From NCBI GenBank assembly GCA_037903475.1, contig JBAJFG010000177.1, positions 434,001 through 498,000 on the forward strand: 64,000 nucleotides of DNA. Reading direction: 5' to 3'. The notes below the pieces were generated by a model, which saw nothing but the letters and a program-made list of their open reading frames with translations, was not told where the DNA came from and did not search any database. Below, piece by piece: positions 33,559-46,711 of this stretch; within the stretch, counting starts at the first letter, position 1; every line of letters starts with the position of its first letter. The position numbers and the translations under genes are program-made. The DNA is from Ancylostoma caninum. Its lineage: Eukaryota; Nematoda; Chromadorea; Rhabditida; Ancylostomatidae.

Positions 33559-36183
33559 CTGTGAGCAGCGTAGGGTATTCTGTGCAAATCAGCTGCGGAA
33601 AACATTACATGAATTGAGTTGGCCTTTTAGGCCATAAGTCAATTCTCTCTGGAATATTCGAAACTCCGCACACGTCATGGCTTCCGTACATTTCTCTCAA
33701 TAACTTCGGCTATAAACATTCCTCACTCTAGTGGGGATTTGCAAGGCAATCAAGTGCGATTGCCGTCACGTTTGCTGTTTGAATAGTGTTCAGCGGAAGA
33801 TGAGGAGTGTTTGAGGTTTTTTTTTACTTCGCGCCCTCTGTTGTTAGTACAGTGCTTCAAGTTCGCACTAAGTAATTCATTGCTAGCGGTAAGTATTTTT
33901 TCCGACTGAAGCCGCCTTTGCAACGAGTAGGAGTTTGAGAGATCTTCACGCTACAAGCACTTGTCGTACTCCAGTTGATTTTGTCCCTATCGGAACTTTT
34001 TGTTGAGAAACAGGTTGCTCAGTTGTCCAAAGCTAAGGAAAGGGGAGGGGGGAAGGAAAGGGGAAGGGAGGTATCAAAAATGACCGCATTGCAGAAGGGA
34101 ACGCGTCAGCTCATTCCTTTTCTATGATGTAACAGTATTTGTTGAGTGGGGTTCAATGTCAGCATAGGACAAAACTGTGCAGCTGCAGGGCAATCCATTT
34201 GAGCTGCAACCTAAACGCGATTTACGTATCTATAAGGTTGACGGACAAGTTCCGTCCAGAATTTTCCTTGCCTCGATAGCCGCAATATATCAGAGCACAT
34301 TTCTCAATCTATTCCTGGGCTCCCCGCATTCCAATCATGTCTCGAATAGTTAAAGGCACTTTTTGCCGCGGCTCCTATATCGAGCTACTATAGCTACATT
34401 TATAGTACGTCGGCGTCCGATCCGTCGGATAACGAATGAGGCCTATCGGTCCTCGGATAACGAAGATCAATACGTATCTCTTGTTATCCGACTGGATCGG
34501 ACTCCGACTTACTATTTGGTGGTAGGGAAAGTTCTTGCGGTTTTTGGGACAGTACATCTTCTTGACTCAAAACAGGAAAGCACAATAAGAAATGTGTATA
34601 TGATCATCATCATGTACTCCCACCCTTTGCCCATTTTTGGAAAGCCTTTCGATGCCCTTAGAGCTGCTCTGGCATTGAGTCGGAAACCTTGCCCAACCTG
34701 CGATCCAAGTCATCTTCATCACTGAACGCACTACATTGTATGGCGTTAGAGGGAGACAGGAAAACGTGGTTGTCTTTCGAGGTAAGATATGGGCTACATA
34801 CGTTGGGTAGGTCTGCACTTTCTATCCAAAGCCGGGTAGCTTCTGGGGAGTCACACTTTCAATATGTGGTCCTTATTTCTCATTCGGTTTGTTTCCGCTG
34901 TTTGAAAGATTTTCAAAAAATGGGAGACTAACAAATTAACTTTGAACTCTGGAAACATTTTCTCACAGCTCGGCTTGCAGTGGTCACTGCTTATCCTTGC
35001 CAGGTGCACACCATCCCCTCACCGAATAGCTCATGTTTGATTCTAACTTCAATATTATGGTTTACTTATTGTCTCAACAATTCGTAGTCGCTCTGCTGCT
35101 TTGTTTTGATTCATTACTAGAGAATATCCATACGCAGTGATGACCGTACTGACCAACTATTCTTCCCTTGTGAGCACCGTACGATTGAGAGAGTGGTAAC
35201 GATGGTGAAATGGGGAAACGCAACCTGCTATCCTTCGAAAAATGCAAACGAATGATTGCTCAAAATTATGACACACCCTGATGAGATGAAATGGTGCACG
35301 TTGCTCCTACCCTCTAATTTTCTTTGCAACACGCTAAATAAAAGCTAAGACGAAGGAGGTGAAGATCCAAATTTTGATGAAGGATTGAGGAGGAGATGTG
35401 ATGAAAAAACACCGGACTGCTACATCAGTCCTCAAGATAGGGCATGGGCACGGGATAAGAAACTTACCCATTTCACATCGCCGAAAACATGGGGAAAACG
35501 CTGCACAAATGGCAACTCAATAATAGAAATATACTCAAATATTACACGTACCCCACATATCCTTCCTCTTTCACGCGTACTAAAATGCTCAAGGATTGCT
35601 TGGATTATTGTGCCCATACTCTGAATTGTTGCTGATCCTCAAGTCCGCAAATTTATCACCTCTTCTACATTCACCATATATATCAAGGGAATGCACTTTT
35701 GTAGTTTTACACCGGCGAGTTCCGCCTGATTCTCTGAAAATCTCCGTGTAAATCGCTTGAACTCGGTCAGTAGAAAATCACATCGAGGCAATTCCACCTC
35801 TTAAATCTCAGTCTCTCAGAAATTGCTTGTAAAGTTTTGCAAGATAATGTGCTACTTTTGGATCCTTCTGAGGTTATTACTGCAAAAAAGCGGAGCCTCC
35901 CGGGTTTTTTCATCTTCACTACAAAAGCTCTACGGTCCTCCCAGAAACAATGACAATTGCTGCATTACTTTCCTTCCACGCTCTTCGCTCATAATACAGC
36001 ATACTCCTTCATTGGTTAGGTTTTCTGAGACCTTCTGAATCCGAAAATGATCATATCGCTCTTTTACGAATACGAAAAGTTGCCGACCTAATTTGTGGTG
36101 AGTGTGTGCTTTCGTCAGTTGAAGATCGCATTCATACATTTAGTCAAGTGGGTTGGTGATTGCTATTTCAAGCATTATATTGA
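33559..36183. other. Intergenic; purine tract, no gene recognised
   Basis: A purine-rich run at about 34031-34072 has several G-tracts (GGGGAGGGGGG, GGGGAAGGGAGG). A 69-codon minus frame at 35930-36139 starting MYECDLQLTKAHTHH looks mildly protein-like but has no splice support. Nothing else recognised. Confidence 0.35.
34401..34516. repeat. Short inverted repeat
   Basis: TAGTACGTCGGCGTCCGATC and GTCGGATAAC at the left are mirrored by GTTATCCGAC and GATCGGACTCCGACTTACTA at the right; arms about 35 bp, spacer about 45 bp. Confidence 0.7.
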
Positions 36184-36893
36184 ATACAGTGTCTCAGCTC
36201 AGGGGGATTTTGTGTATTTGGCAATAAAATTGCTGAAACCTTCTTCTTGAACCGTTTCATTCTGGGGAATCCTGCAGTCGGCGCCTCGGTAGTTCGTGTA
36301 CGGAGTTGCGTCACGATTGATTGATGTCACCGCTGCTACTCCATAACGTCATGAATGCGACACCTTGAATTCGACCTGCTGTATATACTACAACGATGTA
36401 ACACATGTTCACACTCTCGTTCTTTCTTTACCAAAAAGTCAAATGAATGCTGGTCGTTGGCTTTTGTGGAAACGCGCTATTTTGTTCAATGTTTGAACCA
36501 TTCAACCAACTTTCACTAGCCCAAAATATTTAGAAAAAATTTTGACTGAATTTTTCCATGGGGGACCAATGCAGCTGCCTATTTCGATTGGTACCGTATA
36601 CCCATTTCTGATGGGATAAGGCTCATACGCCATACACAGGAGGGCGAATTTCAGGCGCCGCATGAATGATGCCGTGGAGTTGTAGCGGTGACATCATTCA
36701 ATCGAGGCGTAACTCCGTGCATGAGCTATCCAGGCACCGGCTGGCTGCACCATTCCTCAAAAAGAAACAGTTCAAGATGGGGTTTTTAGCAATATTGATT
36801 CGTAATACATATTCTGTTGCATTCATCAGTGCCCCTAGATCCTTATGGTGCCAAATGCACAGAATTCTTTCTGAGCTGAGACACTGCTTTTGA
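36184..36893. mobile_element. MITE with CAGTGTCTCAGCTCAG ends
   Basis: ACAGTGTCTCAGCTCAG at the left; CTGAGCTGAGACACTGCTTTTG at the right. The next bases mirror too (TTTTGTGTATTTGGCA against TGCCAAATGCACAGAAT). A second mirrored pair lies inside: ATTGATGTCACCGCTGCTACTCC at 36325 against GGAGTTGTAGCGGTGACATC at 36675. No coding frame. Termini related to those of 32433-32584. Confidence 0.75.
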
Positions 36894-39239
36894 AGCTCGA
36901 AGCAGAATTTTAAATTTGTATGATGATGCTGTGCTGAAGACAAGCAGCAGATTTTGTTCCTCTTTCCAGCCATCCGTGTCGAGAAAACGAAAGTACAATA
37001 TATGCAAGTTCTTCATCGTACCAGGCCGGCGAGAAATGTAAAAGTGCTTACCAATCCATTTGATGTTACTTACTTAGCTGATTGTCACATACAGTGACGA
37101 CGACGATTTCATTGATGTAAGAACAAGTCCTGCACGCATGCATTCCGCAGCGTCTAGTCTGTATTGAAGTCAATCAAGTCAAAAGTAATTACCCATGAAG
37201 TTATGCTTGTTCTGATGTGGTCACTACTTCGTTAATTACAGTGCAGATCCGTGCATTTTTGGCAAAAAAGGGGCCGGTCGAAATCAGAATTCGGATGTAA
37301 GTGCAAGAAACACGAACAATATAATCCATTACGATGATTTTTTGAGGTTATGAGTTTAAAGATTAAAGATTTTGTGCTGAAATGGATCCAGAGATATGCT
37401 TTCGAAAAGAAACGCTGATCAAAAGCCGGTGATGAGAGGGGTGATATTTTGACTTGATTAGCCAGTTTTCCTAGGCTCGTACATATATATCTCGTGTATA
37501 TGAAAAACGGGGCGTAGCTCCCAACTGAGACAGAGAAAAGACGAAAACTGAAAGCATCGTGGCTGCTGCACGGGACAGTCCATGTAGCGCCATAATTGCG
37601 ATGCGTAATTTCTTCCTCATAGGTTGGGAATCATCTACACTGGAATTCTGTTCTTCAATCAACCTTTTAGTGGAATACAAGTACAGTGCGTGACATTATA
37701 GTTTACATGCTTTCCAGCCACATAGGTCTCGTCTTGGTTTGCCTTCGTCATGAATGCGTGCACCTCTCTTGTGAGCTATTTCTGGATCGAGATGCGATTA
37801 TCGTAGAGCGTTCGCAGAGGCGTATTTATTTGATGAACTCAATCCAAGATCATATCCAGACAATCCGTGATTTGTAGTTCATGAATTGAAGGCAGTCTCT
37901 CACTTGATATTCGTATTGTAGATATTAATAGATTTTGGACCTTCTCGATGCGCTGATTCTGACGAGGCTCATAGAGTGTTCCCAAAATCGTCTGATGACC
38001 CCTGTTTTCGGGAAGGGATCTGTGCCGGTTCATTGGAAGAATTCACATGCAAAGCTGTGTGCCAGTACTGATCGTACTGATTGATCATAGACATATCAAG
38101 ACTTGTCGGTTTTACAGCGCAGCTGTGGCGAAAATTCCAGCTAAAAGAGATATTCTACCTTGCTAAAAGGAGATGGTACTTAGACGCTTCCGAAAACAGG
38201 ATTTGTGTCACTTATGTGACGTTCATCATGCTGAAATAAACGTAACAAAAAGTTTAGAATTCTGTTGATATCACCACTATGGGAAACGGAGTGGACACTG
38301 CTTATAAGGCATTGGATATAAAACGTGTCTTCACCATGGGGAGTCCTATTTCGATATCTCGATCGCAATGACAATATCGCTTTTAATGGTATACAAAAAG
38401 TAGGAGCGAGAATGGTATGAAATAATTGCAGAGATATCGATCTTCGCAAGTTTTTTTCTTAGAAACCGAGCAGGGTCACTTTCAAGAGATACCTGACCTA
38501 ATTAGCGCCAGATGAGCTCAGCAACAGCACGAAATCTTATGACCAGCTGCAGAGCGCCTGTAGCAAGACCAATGTGGCCCATCCTTGCGCTGGTACACGA
38601 AAAGTAGGGTGAAAAGTAGGGGCCAGGAAGAACGATAGCTGGCTGCTATTAATCCGTGTATATCCCATGGAAATGTTGTTCCGCCCCTAGGCAGATATAC
38701 GGGGTGCGGCAAAAGTATTGTACGCTTGAAATGGCTCGTGAAAACCTCCGTATTTGGCATAGATGTGACGAGTCTCTTCATAACATACAGAAAACAATAT
38801 AGCGAACAAAGTGGGACTCTGTTCGGTCAATTTTATCTCCATTCTTGAGAGCAGCTTAAAGGAAAACACAAATGAAGCCGTACGTGATGCGCCGTAGGGA
38901 CCGTCGTCGATTTCATCCTTCGTTTCTTCTTAACAATCACCACGCAAGTCCATGCTGTGGTGGGGTAGCACATGCTTGATGCTTTAAAGTCCCCATGTTG
39001 ATACAACCCAACTGTTCAAAATTGGAGGAGAACGGTGGTCGCTAATTTGGAATTGGAGAGCTCACGAATGATTTCTTGTGCAAAATCCCTTCACTGTCTT
39101 TACGTTGCAAGCTGGAAAAAAATCTTCTCAGAAAAGGAACGGCCCATTTCTGAACATGTAATCAATCCTACGGGAAGTGCGCTTCTGCCGAATACTCTGA
39201 AGTTCATTTGCGACCCATTTGGCGATTTGGCGAAGTTTG
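36894..39239. other. Mostly unrecognised; diverged repeat copy
   Basis: 38190-38320 is the partner of 31190-31320. TACGGGGTGCGGCAAAAG at about 38697 looks like a mariner-type end without partner. A minus frame at 37471-37680 (LIEEQNSSVDDSQPMRKKLR) is mildly protein-like, unsupported by splice sites. Confidence 0.35.
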
Positions 39240-40140
39240 TTTGGCAACCTAGGAAAGGGTTCGCAACGAGCCAGGCAAACGAACTCCGCCAAATGTCCTG
39301 CCAAAAGCGATGTTCCGCCAAATGGGTCGCCATGCAAACCTTGCCAAATAGGTCGCCATTGAAATCTTGCGAAATAGGTCGCCATGCAAAAAATGCGCTT
39401 CAACATCGAACGTGAGATTTCGTTACGTACTCCCATTTCCTCTCATTGTCAGAAGAGGCCTACGAAATTATCACAGTGAGCGAGCTTTTCACATTTAATG
39501 GATCAGTCTCAGGGAGTAGTTTGGACAAAGTACCTCCTCAAGCAGTTGAACCGATGACAACCATCGAAAGCACGAAATACGTGGACATCGCCGTGGTCCA
39601 GACCGCTGCGCACTTTTGTGAGCATTACGGCGGGGACCACGGAGGTATCCTCATGCAAAAATCAGGCTGTGATCCTGCCTAGCGGTGACCTCAGACTGGC
39701 ACTGCCACCCTCCTGATGTACGACTCCCTTTGGAAATGCATACCTCAAACTTGGGTGATTGAAACGACTCATCGTATCGAAAGCCGGTGCGTCGTATGTG
39801 CCTGTCCAGGAAAAAAGGTCGTCAACATATTCTCTTGCCTTTTGTCTTGTCAAACACCCGAAAAATAGGTTGCCAACATCTTCTCTTGCCAATTGCCTTG
39901 CCAAACACCCGGAAAATAGGTCGCCAACATCTTCTCTTGCCATTTGTCTTGCCAAACCCCCGGAAAATAGGTCGTCAACATATTATCTCGCATTTTGTCT
40001 TGCCAAACAGAATCTACACCCATTCTCCCGGAGGATGTCTTGCCAAACAAGATCTCAACCCGTAAATTGTCTTGCCAAGCACATTCGCTCGCCAAATAGG
40101 TCACCAGTGGGCTTCACAGTATCGTTTCTCAGTCATGCGG
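39240..40140 (+). mobile_element. Tandem-repeat-bearing repeat element
   Basis: Homologous to 47690-48085 in two blocks: AGCACGAAATACGTGGACAT...GAGCATTACGGCGGGGACCA and the region from CCAGGAAAAAAGGTCGTCAA to TCTCGCCAAATAGGTCACCA-type sequence. The 39446-39682 frame (SEEAYEIITVSELFTFNGSV...GDHGGILMQKSGCDPA) is well composed and begins after a GTCAG acceptor-like site, so this may be a captured or element-encoded coding piece. Related CCAAATxGGTCGCCATGCAA units occur at 39310-39390. Element borders are not determined. Confidence 0.5.
39828..40015 (+). repeat. 51-bp tandem repeat, about 3.7 units
   Basis: AACATxTTCTCTTGCC, TTTGTCTTGCCAAACACCCG and GAAAATAGGTCGCC make a 51-bp unit repeated head to tail. 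It is a multiple of three, so the translation is a repeat peptide. Confidence 0.85.
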
Positions 40141-40837
40141 TGATTTTGGCGCCAAAACCAAAGAAAATTATATGAAGCTTCTCTGCGAAGCAAAGTGAAA
40201 TCATCGCATATACTCGAGCAGCTGGTACTTTCCAATCGCAGATTTGTGGAAGGCCTAACATATGCTATTTCTTAGTTCCCATCCCACAAAAACATCTCAG
40301 AAAAACTCTGGATCAAATCAAAGATGACTACTTGCATCGCAGAAGTAAAGCCTTCTCCCGTCTTTTATTTTATTTTTTATTTCTACTCTTTTATATTTAA
40401 GATGTTTTTACTTGTTATTAGCTGATAACCGCCCTTGATTATGTACAGCCGCACAACACTATTATGGTAGGTTACTGACAGCTGCCATATCTCTGCATGG
40501 GTGGTGCTAATCAGGTCGGGTATCTCTTTACCGCCTCCCAACCAGACATCACTTTTTTTTCAAACAGTGACTACAGTTCAGTGCAACGCCAACAGAAACT
40601 TGCAGCAATAAAAGTAGAGAAAAGTCTTACTGAGGATCATACACGGGAAGGAATGACGTTCCAGGTTAGCCTATTTCTTGTCTTTTGTGTTTTCCAAAAA
40701 CACCGACCATCGTGCATTGAGCGCGGTCGAGTTCGGCTTGGTCTCTGTTGCCGTATTTCCTGCTTGCTAGATATTTCGCCATAATTGGCCAGTTTCCTGA
40801 TATTCTTCTCGGCTGAAATCACTAGTTGAATCCCTAG
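40141..40837. other. Spacer before LINE
   Basis: AT-rich tract at 40360-40420; nothing else recognised. Confidence 0.35.
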
Positions 40838-43800
40838 TCACCGAGAGTCTGGAAGTACCCTATTTTCATCGGATTCCCTACCGATTCTTGCTAACTCGTC
40901 ACTGCCGGTCGGTTTCCGTCTATTGGTATATCGACCTGAACCTCTTGATCTGCTCAATATGTCCTTCTCACCTTTGCGATCCTCTTCCGTCCCAGTCAAG
41001 CAAGGACGATTCGATGGTTTTTCACCATCTCTCTGTGACTCCATTGAACGTTATGGCTGACAATGAACCTACTCCTAGCTTCATGAAGCTTAGTATGGAG
41101 GTCCTGATTGAGACGAAGAAGTAGGTGAAGGTCACGACGATGAACGAGCGAGTAGCTGAGCTTATCAAGGAGAATACTCGATTGAGGGAAGAAAACCTTT
41201 CTCAAAAGCGTACGATTGGAAATTTTCTCTCTCCTGGTAGCTTTTCTTTACTCACAGATAGTGTTACTAAGGCATCATCTGAACCCGAGGCCGATACTGG
41301 AATGAAACGCTCTGTAATAATTTCTGGTGCACCTGAATCAAACGCTGAGAGTTCCACTCAGTGGGTTAATCGTGACTTCAATTGTACTTTCTTTCTTTGC
41401 TCGATTATCTAAGTATAGAATGTTTGCCTTGTACTGTTTATCGAATGGGGCGTGTTCACCCTCAGAGGCCTAGGCTCCAGAAGGTGGTGTTGCCCTCCAG
41501 TAAATTCCAGCAGGAGATGGTTAGGCGTGCTTCTCGCCTCAGATTTTTAACCCATAACGGGGTTTACATCAGGCCCTCCCTTCCCAGGGAGGAGCGAATC
41601 CGCAGGCGAGAAGAGCGCCTAGCCAGATTAGGTAGTGGTGACCCTAGTGGTCACACATCTGATGACCTACCTGTCCGTTCGCCCGTTGCTAGCCGTACTG
41701 AATGTTCTGCTATGTATTTGTCTAACCAGACGCTTGAGATTTCTTCGGACTTTCCCTGTTCCATTTAAATGTCTTCTTTCTAATATAGATACGTTCCTGG
41801 TCAGAAACTGCGATGACCTAGCACATCGTTGCAGTAAGAATTACGATATAGTATTTTTGACGGAATCATGGCTAGGCTAAAAAATGAGTTAGCGCCGCTC
41901 CTTGGCATTGCTTCTTCGTATTACAAGGCCCATAGATGTGACAGAGTGCACAAAAAAAGGTGGGGTATAGTTCCATTATTAAGGAAAACCCTGGTGTCAA
42001 CTCTACTTTTTTAGGAATCAGTAAAAGACTCCTACGAAATTTTAGCGTGTGATGTCAATCTATCTAATGTAACGGTTCGATTTATCGTGATATACAGAGT
42101 GCCTAATTGCAGTTCAGAAAGTTCTTTGATTCTGTGTAAAGCAATCAGTGATTTTTGCGTTCATCAAGGCCCTACAATTCTTCTAGGAGATTTTAATCTG
42201 CCTGATGTTAATTGAGATGCTCAGCCATTGGTTGGTAATAACGTGGAAAAGATTTCTCCGGATATGTGTCATTCTCATGAATTTTCTCAGTTTGTCAAAA
42301 CACCCACGAGAGGTAATTCCTATCTATATTTGATCTTCTGCAATGAATCAAAGTTTGTTACAGATGTAAGCACATCAGCGCCTACTGGGAACAGTGATCA
42401 TGCAACTCCAAATTTTTGTCTGAATGTGATGACAAAAAAAATCAAAGTTTTTTGATAAGAGACTTCAAACCTGCTGGCTTTTCTGCTATACGCAATTACC
42501 TGGCGAATATCGATTGGATTGGAAGCTTTAATTACTTGAGTTCAGTTCATGATATATAATATATGAGACTTTTTTAGCTATTCTGCACCATACCGTTCAG
42601 CTCTTTGTACCAATTCGGGAAAGCGGGGGTAAGCGGCTAAGGCTCCCAAGCTATTTGATAAAAATGTGTACGCGCCGTGAATCTCTGTGGACTAAGGTGG
42701 TTTCTGATCAAACTCCTAAAGCTTGGTTTAATCCAAATATTTTTGTTGTATAGAACAGAAACTTACGGAATCGAAAAATAAATGTGGCCTTTTCCACTAC
42801 ATTAGCTCTAGAATCAAGGACAAGCACGAAATCTCTTCTCTTATTACAGAGAGCGGCAGAGTTGTAATTAACGATAGGGAGAAAGCCAATCTTTTTGCAT
42901 ATGAGTTTCATAAAGTATTCACTGTGCGGTCAAACCCTTGTGACCTACCCTCATCGATTTTCCTATAATGAATAATTCGCTTTGGTTTTTTAGGGACAAA
43001 ATCATTGAAATTTTCTCCAAGTGGCCTTCCTCCTTCTCCGTCACCCCGATTCTATACCTCTCTTTTTCATCAAAAAGGTTATTGTTGAGATTGCGCAACC
43101 CCTGGAATTTATCTTCAACCTATCTTATGTGAGAGGCGAGGTTCCCGGTAGATGGAAGCATTCATTAGTTTCACCTATACCTAAAAAAGCTCCTTTTAAT
43201 TACTGCAGAAACTAGGTGTATCTTGTGTGATGTACGCAGACGATGTTAAGATATAGAAAGCCATTCAGTGCATAGGTGATATGGAGAACTTACAGGCAGC
43301 AATTAACACGGTCAAAGAATGGTCGGAATCCTGGGATCTCCCTCTTGCCCCTGAAAAATCTAAGGTGGTATCTTTTGGACCTAGGAAAATCCAGACATTC
43401 TATACGTTGAATGATTTTCCACCTCCAAAAGTTTCAAAGATTTCGGAGATGAAAGACCTAGGCTTTACCTTTTCAGATAAGCTTTAATTCAGCGCTCACT
43501 ATAGAACTCTTCTGACTAAGGCAATGTTTCGCACCTACAGCTTATTTAAGGCACTTAGAACCAGGAATCCTGCCGTTCTCATCAGGGCTTACAAGATGTA
43601 TGTACGTCTTATTGTCGAATTTGGTATCACTATAATGTCTCCCTACAAGAAGAAGGATATTATGGCTTTAGAGAGCGTCCAAAACAATTTCACTCGTAAA
43701 CTGTTCTTGAGAATCACGGGTCTGCCTTATGCTCAAATTCCTTGTGGTGAAGAACGGCGCATGCAAACTTCACTATCGAGTCTTGCTAGTCGAAGAAAGA

Positions 43801-44245
43801 AGTTCGATCTCGTCATGGCTTATAAAATGTTGACAGGTCGACTGAACATTGAATCCGGCAACTTTTTTCAGCTCTGCCCCTCTATAACCAGGGGTGGCTC
43901 TCTGAAAGTTAGAGTTTCTCCGGCTAGAACCCAAATAAAATCCAAATTCTTCCCTCAAAGAACGGCTGCCGCTTTGAATTCACTACATAGGGGCAATGTT
44001 TTGGAAATTACGCCTAGTCATTTCAGAAGAATAGTTGCCCGCATCTCTGACCCATGATCCACCTAGTGTCCTTTTCATGTTTAAATTCATTTTTTTAGTG
44101 CTGTTTTCCAGATTACATTTTCTATTTTATAAAAGTAGCTGTTGGTTGTTCACGATTTATTAATCACTGGCTCCTCTTTATTGCGTTGTGTTAGTTGTAT
44201 TACATGTATATTATTATGCAGCTCTCAATAAAGATAAAGATCGAC
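40838..44245 (+). mobile_element. CR1-like LINE, defective
   Basis: ORF1-like part: coiled coil NERVAELIKENTRLREENL near 41145 and a basic stretch REERIRRREERLARLG near 41590. Endonuclease part, with stops: YDIVFLTESW near 41850, GDFNLPDVNW near 42185, and GNSDH near 42393 (the APE-type SDH motif). RT part: PGRWKHSLVSPIPKK near 43146, then directly a frame with MYADDVKI near 43228 (catalytic YADD) and a long C-terminal frame 43524-44057. RT motifs normally between PIPKK and YADD are missing, so roughly 400 bp are deleted near 43215. The 3' end is AATAAAGATAAAGAT at 44227, consistent with a CR1-type short-repeat tail. Many stops; not active. Confidence 0.88.
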
Positions 44246-44819
44246 CATTGGTTAAGGACATCCAAGTGGTTGTGTTGATGGCAAGCCGAATAGACGCCGA
44301 TCTTTATGTGTTTCTGTCGCCGTGTGGAGTGAAGTGTGTGCCAGCCGAGATTCCAAAAAATCTGACGATAAAACTTGCAGGGCAACTCAGAAAACTGGCT
44401 TATCATTTCGTTCATGCAGCTGTTCCACTGGTGAGGACCGTACTTTCTATTAATTCGATTAGTATGTTCTTTGTTGGGAACAAACTGCAATTTCTTGTTC
44501 AGCGCGTCAAGTTATCCACGGAAAGTGTGCAAATTATCATTTTTGCCACGACTTACATGTGCTTTGGCCCTCTCCGTCATATTCCTTTGCTTCGCGGAAC
44601 TGCACTTGTTAATACCTCAGAATACTTCAGTGAAAATGAATGAGCATTTATTGACTATTGATTCAATGAGTGGCAGTGAAAATTCAGCGAGTCTCGCGTA
44701 TTTCACTCCGAATGACCTACTGTCGTTAGCGCGCATGTTTTGCGTTCCTTCTTTTTCTGTGGAACCTAACATCCATCTACTCTCGATACATTATCACTTT
44801 TTATATGCAATTCACAGCG
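44246..44819. other. Overlapping frames, not accepted as a gene
   Basis: Plus frames of 151 and 155 codons (44188-44643 and 44471-44938) overlap out of phase and run into the SINE; neither resembles a known family. Confidence 0.35.
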
Positions 44820-45130
44820 GTTATGGTATGCAAGGGCGCTCGTTGAGCAGTGGGAGCAGGCTCGCTGTTCGCTCGCCCGATCGATGCTTTGATCCCATCC
44901 GAGGCCAGCTAAGCCTTCCACCCCTCGGGTTTCGGTAAATTGGTGCCAGAGGAGTCTGTGAGGATAAAGCACCGACTTGCTATTTTTGGTACCAACAAGT
45001 CACTGTTAACACTCGCATGAAGTCGAATGCGTAGCGCATCCCACAGACGGGATTGATTAACTCCGACTACTTTATCCTTTCATCCTTATGGTGTGCAAAC
45101 CGACACTGGAACGAGTCGTCTGCTAGTCAT
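44820..45130 (+). mobile_element. tRNA-like SINE
   Basis: A tRNA-like head (TTGAGCAGTGGGAGC as A box, CTTTGATCCCATCC as B box) followed by CCCCTCGGGTTTCGGTAAAT, TGGTGCCAGAG and GAGGATAAAGCACCGACTTG. The body matches the SINE at 17.5 kb. 3' border approximate. Confidence 0.6.
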
Positions 45131-46579
45131 AAAGCTCAAGGACAATCTCCGAATGCAATTGAGTAATTACATGTGTGTTTATTTTCTCATTAAAACTCAC
45201 GGCGTATGCTGGTGCCATTTTTGATTGCGACCGTTGCGATGCCTTAAGAAGAGCTTATTTTGCTAAGCATCGGGACAGATTTACCGCCGCCATCGAAAGG
45301 AACAGAGCTACGATGATGGTTGAAATATCTAACGGAAGGAATTGGATGGTTTTCTTTCAAAAAAAATTTCTGACCTCACATGACATTGTTTGGTTGATTG
45401 CAAAGGCTTCTAGATATGTGATTTTTTTTGCTGTCGAATTGTATTTTCATGTTGTTTGTTGTTGATAATTGATTTGTTGTTAGGCAAATGTCATCTTTGA
45501 GCGTAACTCGGGCGGAACTCAAGTAAGCTGCCCTCGAAATGAGCGAAAAATAGGAGGAAAAATGTAAAAAAGAGGCTAGAGATTGACTCAATATCCCTCT
45601 GTTTTCCATCTAAAGTTCAAATAAATTCCGTGCAAATTCCGCCTATCTTCCTGGGGGATCCCTCACAATTTTCTTAGATATTTAGGCGGAATTTCCTAGA
45701 AATTCGGGTGGAAACCGCTGGTAAGCGAGCGTCAGTAAACAGGTATTTTTGTCGCTAGAACATGGCCCCTCATAACAACTCAGGTTGAGAACCGAAATTA
45801 TGCGCAACTTCTGACCCGACACAGTCGCTTTATCTAATGTTGAAGAATAATGAAGTTAATATCAGAGAAGCAGTCAGGAAGGAAAAATGAGAGAAAGCAA
45901 TAGTTGAGGCCTACTCGGCCCCTTGCGCCACTTTGCCCTTTGGCTACCTCACTCGAGAACTCACTGCTGCGCCGCATTTGGCGCGTATGATAATGACTTT
46001 CCTCGAAACTTCCTTTCAAAACTCTATTTGTTGGACCCGGGATTGTACAGGTTATCTTTTCGAACCCATAAGCTTCCACTCTCACTGTGGCCACTTATAT
46101 GAATTGAATGGACTGGATTCACTATGAGATGCATAGCGCAGTTGGTATCCAAGTGAAACATCCGTTTTCTCCGTATTAGTCAACAACATAACAGAAATTC
46201 CAAAAATTAGAAGACTGCACAACATAGAACGGCGACTCAGCTTAGAGAGAAATAGGGCTGTAGTGTTTGCTAACACCGAGTGAACAGAGAAGTACACAGT
46301 TCCTGGTCTTGAAAAGGGTTCCATTCGAGTCGGAAATTTGCATTGGAGGCGCTCGTACGGATAATGCGAACAAAACAGGAAAAAGTGTGCTCATCATTTG
46401 ATGCAATACCTGAGGATTAGAAATTCTATCACTCCTACAGCTCACCACATGTGGAAGTGTAAAAACGAACAAAAAGTCCCGGAAAATCCCACAAAATTAG
46501 TGTCCTAGTTGCTCTTGTTCTTGTTGAAGGTATAACCCGACTTAGTTTGTGATGAAATGTGCATCTAGTACTTGAATGA
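45131..46579. other. Intergenic, no supported exon
   Basis: A 97-codon plus frame at 45175-45465 (contains FDCDRCDALRRAYFAKHRDR) has no splice support. Nothing else recognised. Confidence 0.3.
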
Positions 46580-46711
46580 ATGGGCTCGACTATGTCTTTT
46601 CAAAGTTATCCTCGTGGTAAGCTTTCATTTTGGCTACAGAACCTTCTGCCTGACGGAGCAACAAAGGCAGCGCCTGTCGAAATTTTTGACCAGTCAGAGT
46701 TCGTACTATGA
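46580..46711 (+). CDS. Candidate short coding end, unrecognised
   Basis: 43 open codons, MGSTMSFQSYPRGKLSFWL then LLPDGATKAAPVEIFDQSEF, ending VL and TGA. Composition is strikingly protein-like for its length. TTTTGGCTACAG inside it could also be an acceptor for a shorter terminal exon. No partner exon or family identified. Confidence 0.3.
   Translation: MGSTMSFQSYPRGKLSFWLQNLLPDGATKAAPVEIFDQSEFVL

Noticed and set aside
39828..40015. CRISPR-like regular repeats
   Set aside because: Units are contiguous with no unique spacers, in a nematode genome; this is a 51-bp tandem repeat.
44188..44938. Two overlapping plus frames of 151 and 155 codons
   Set aside because: Out of phase with each other, running from the LINE tail into a SINE, with no recognisable family or splice sites.
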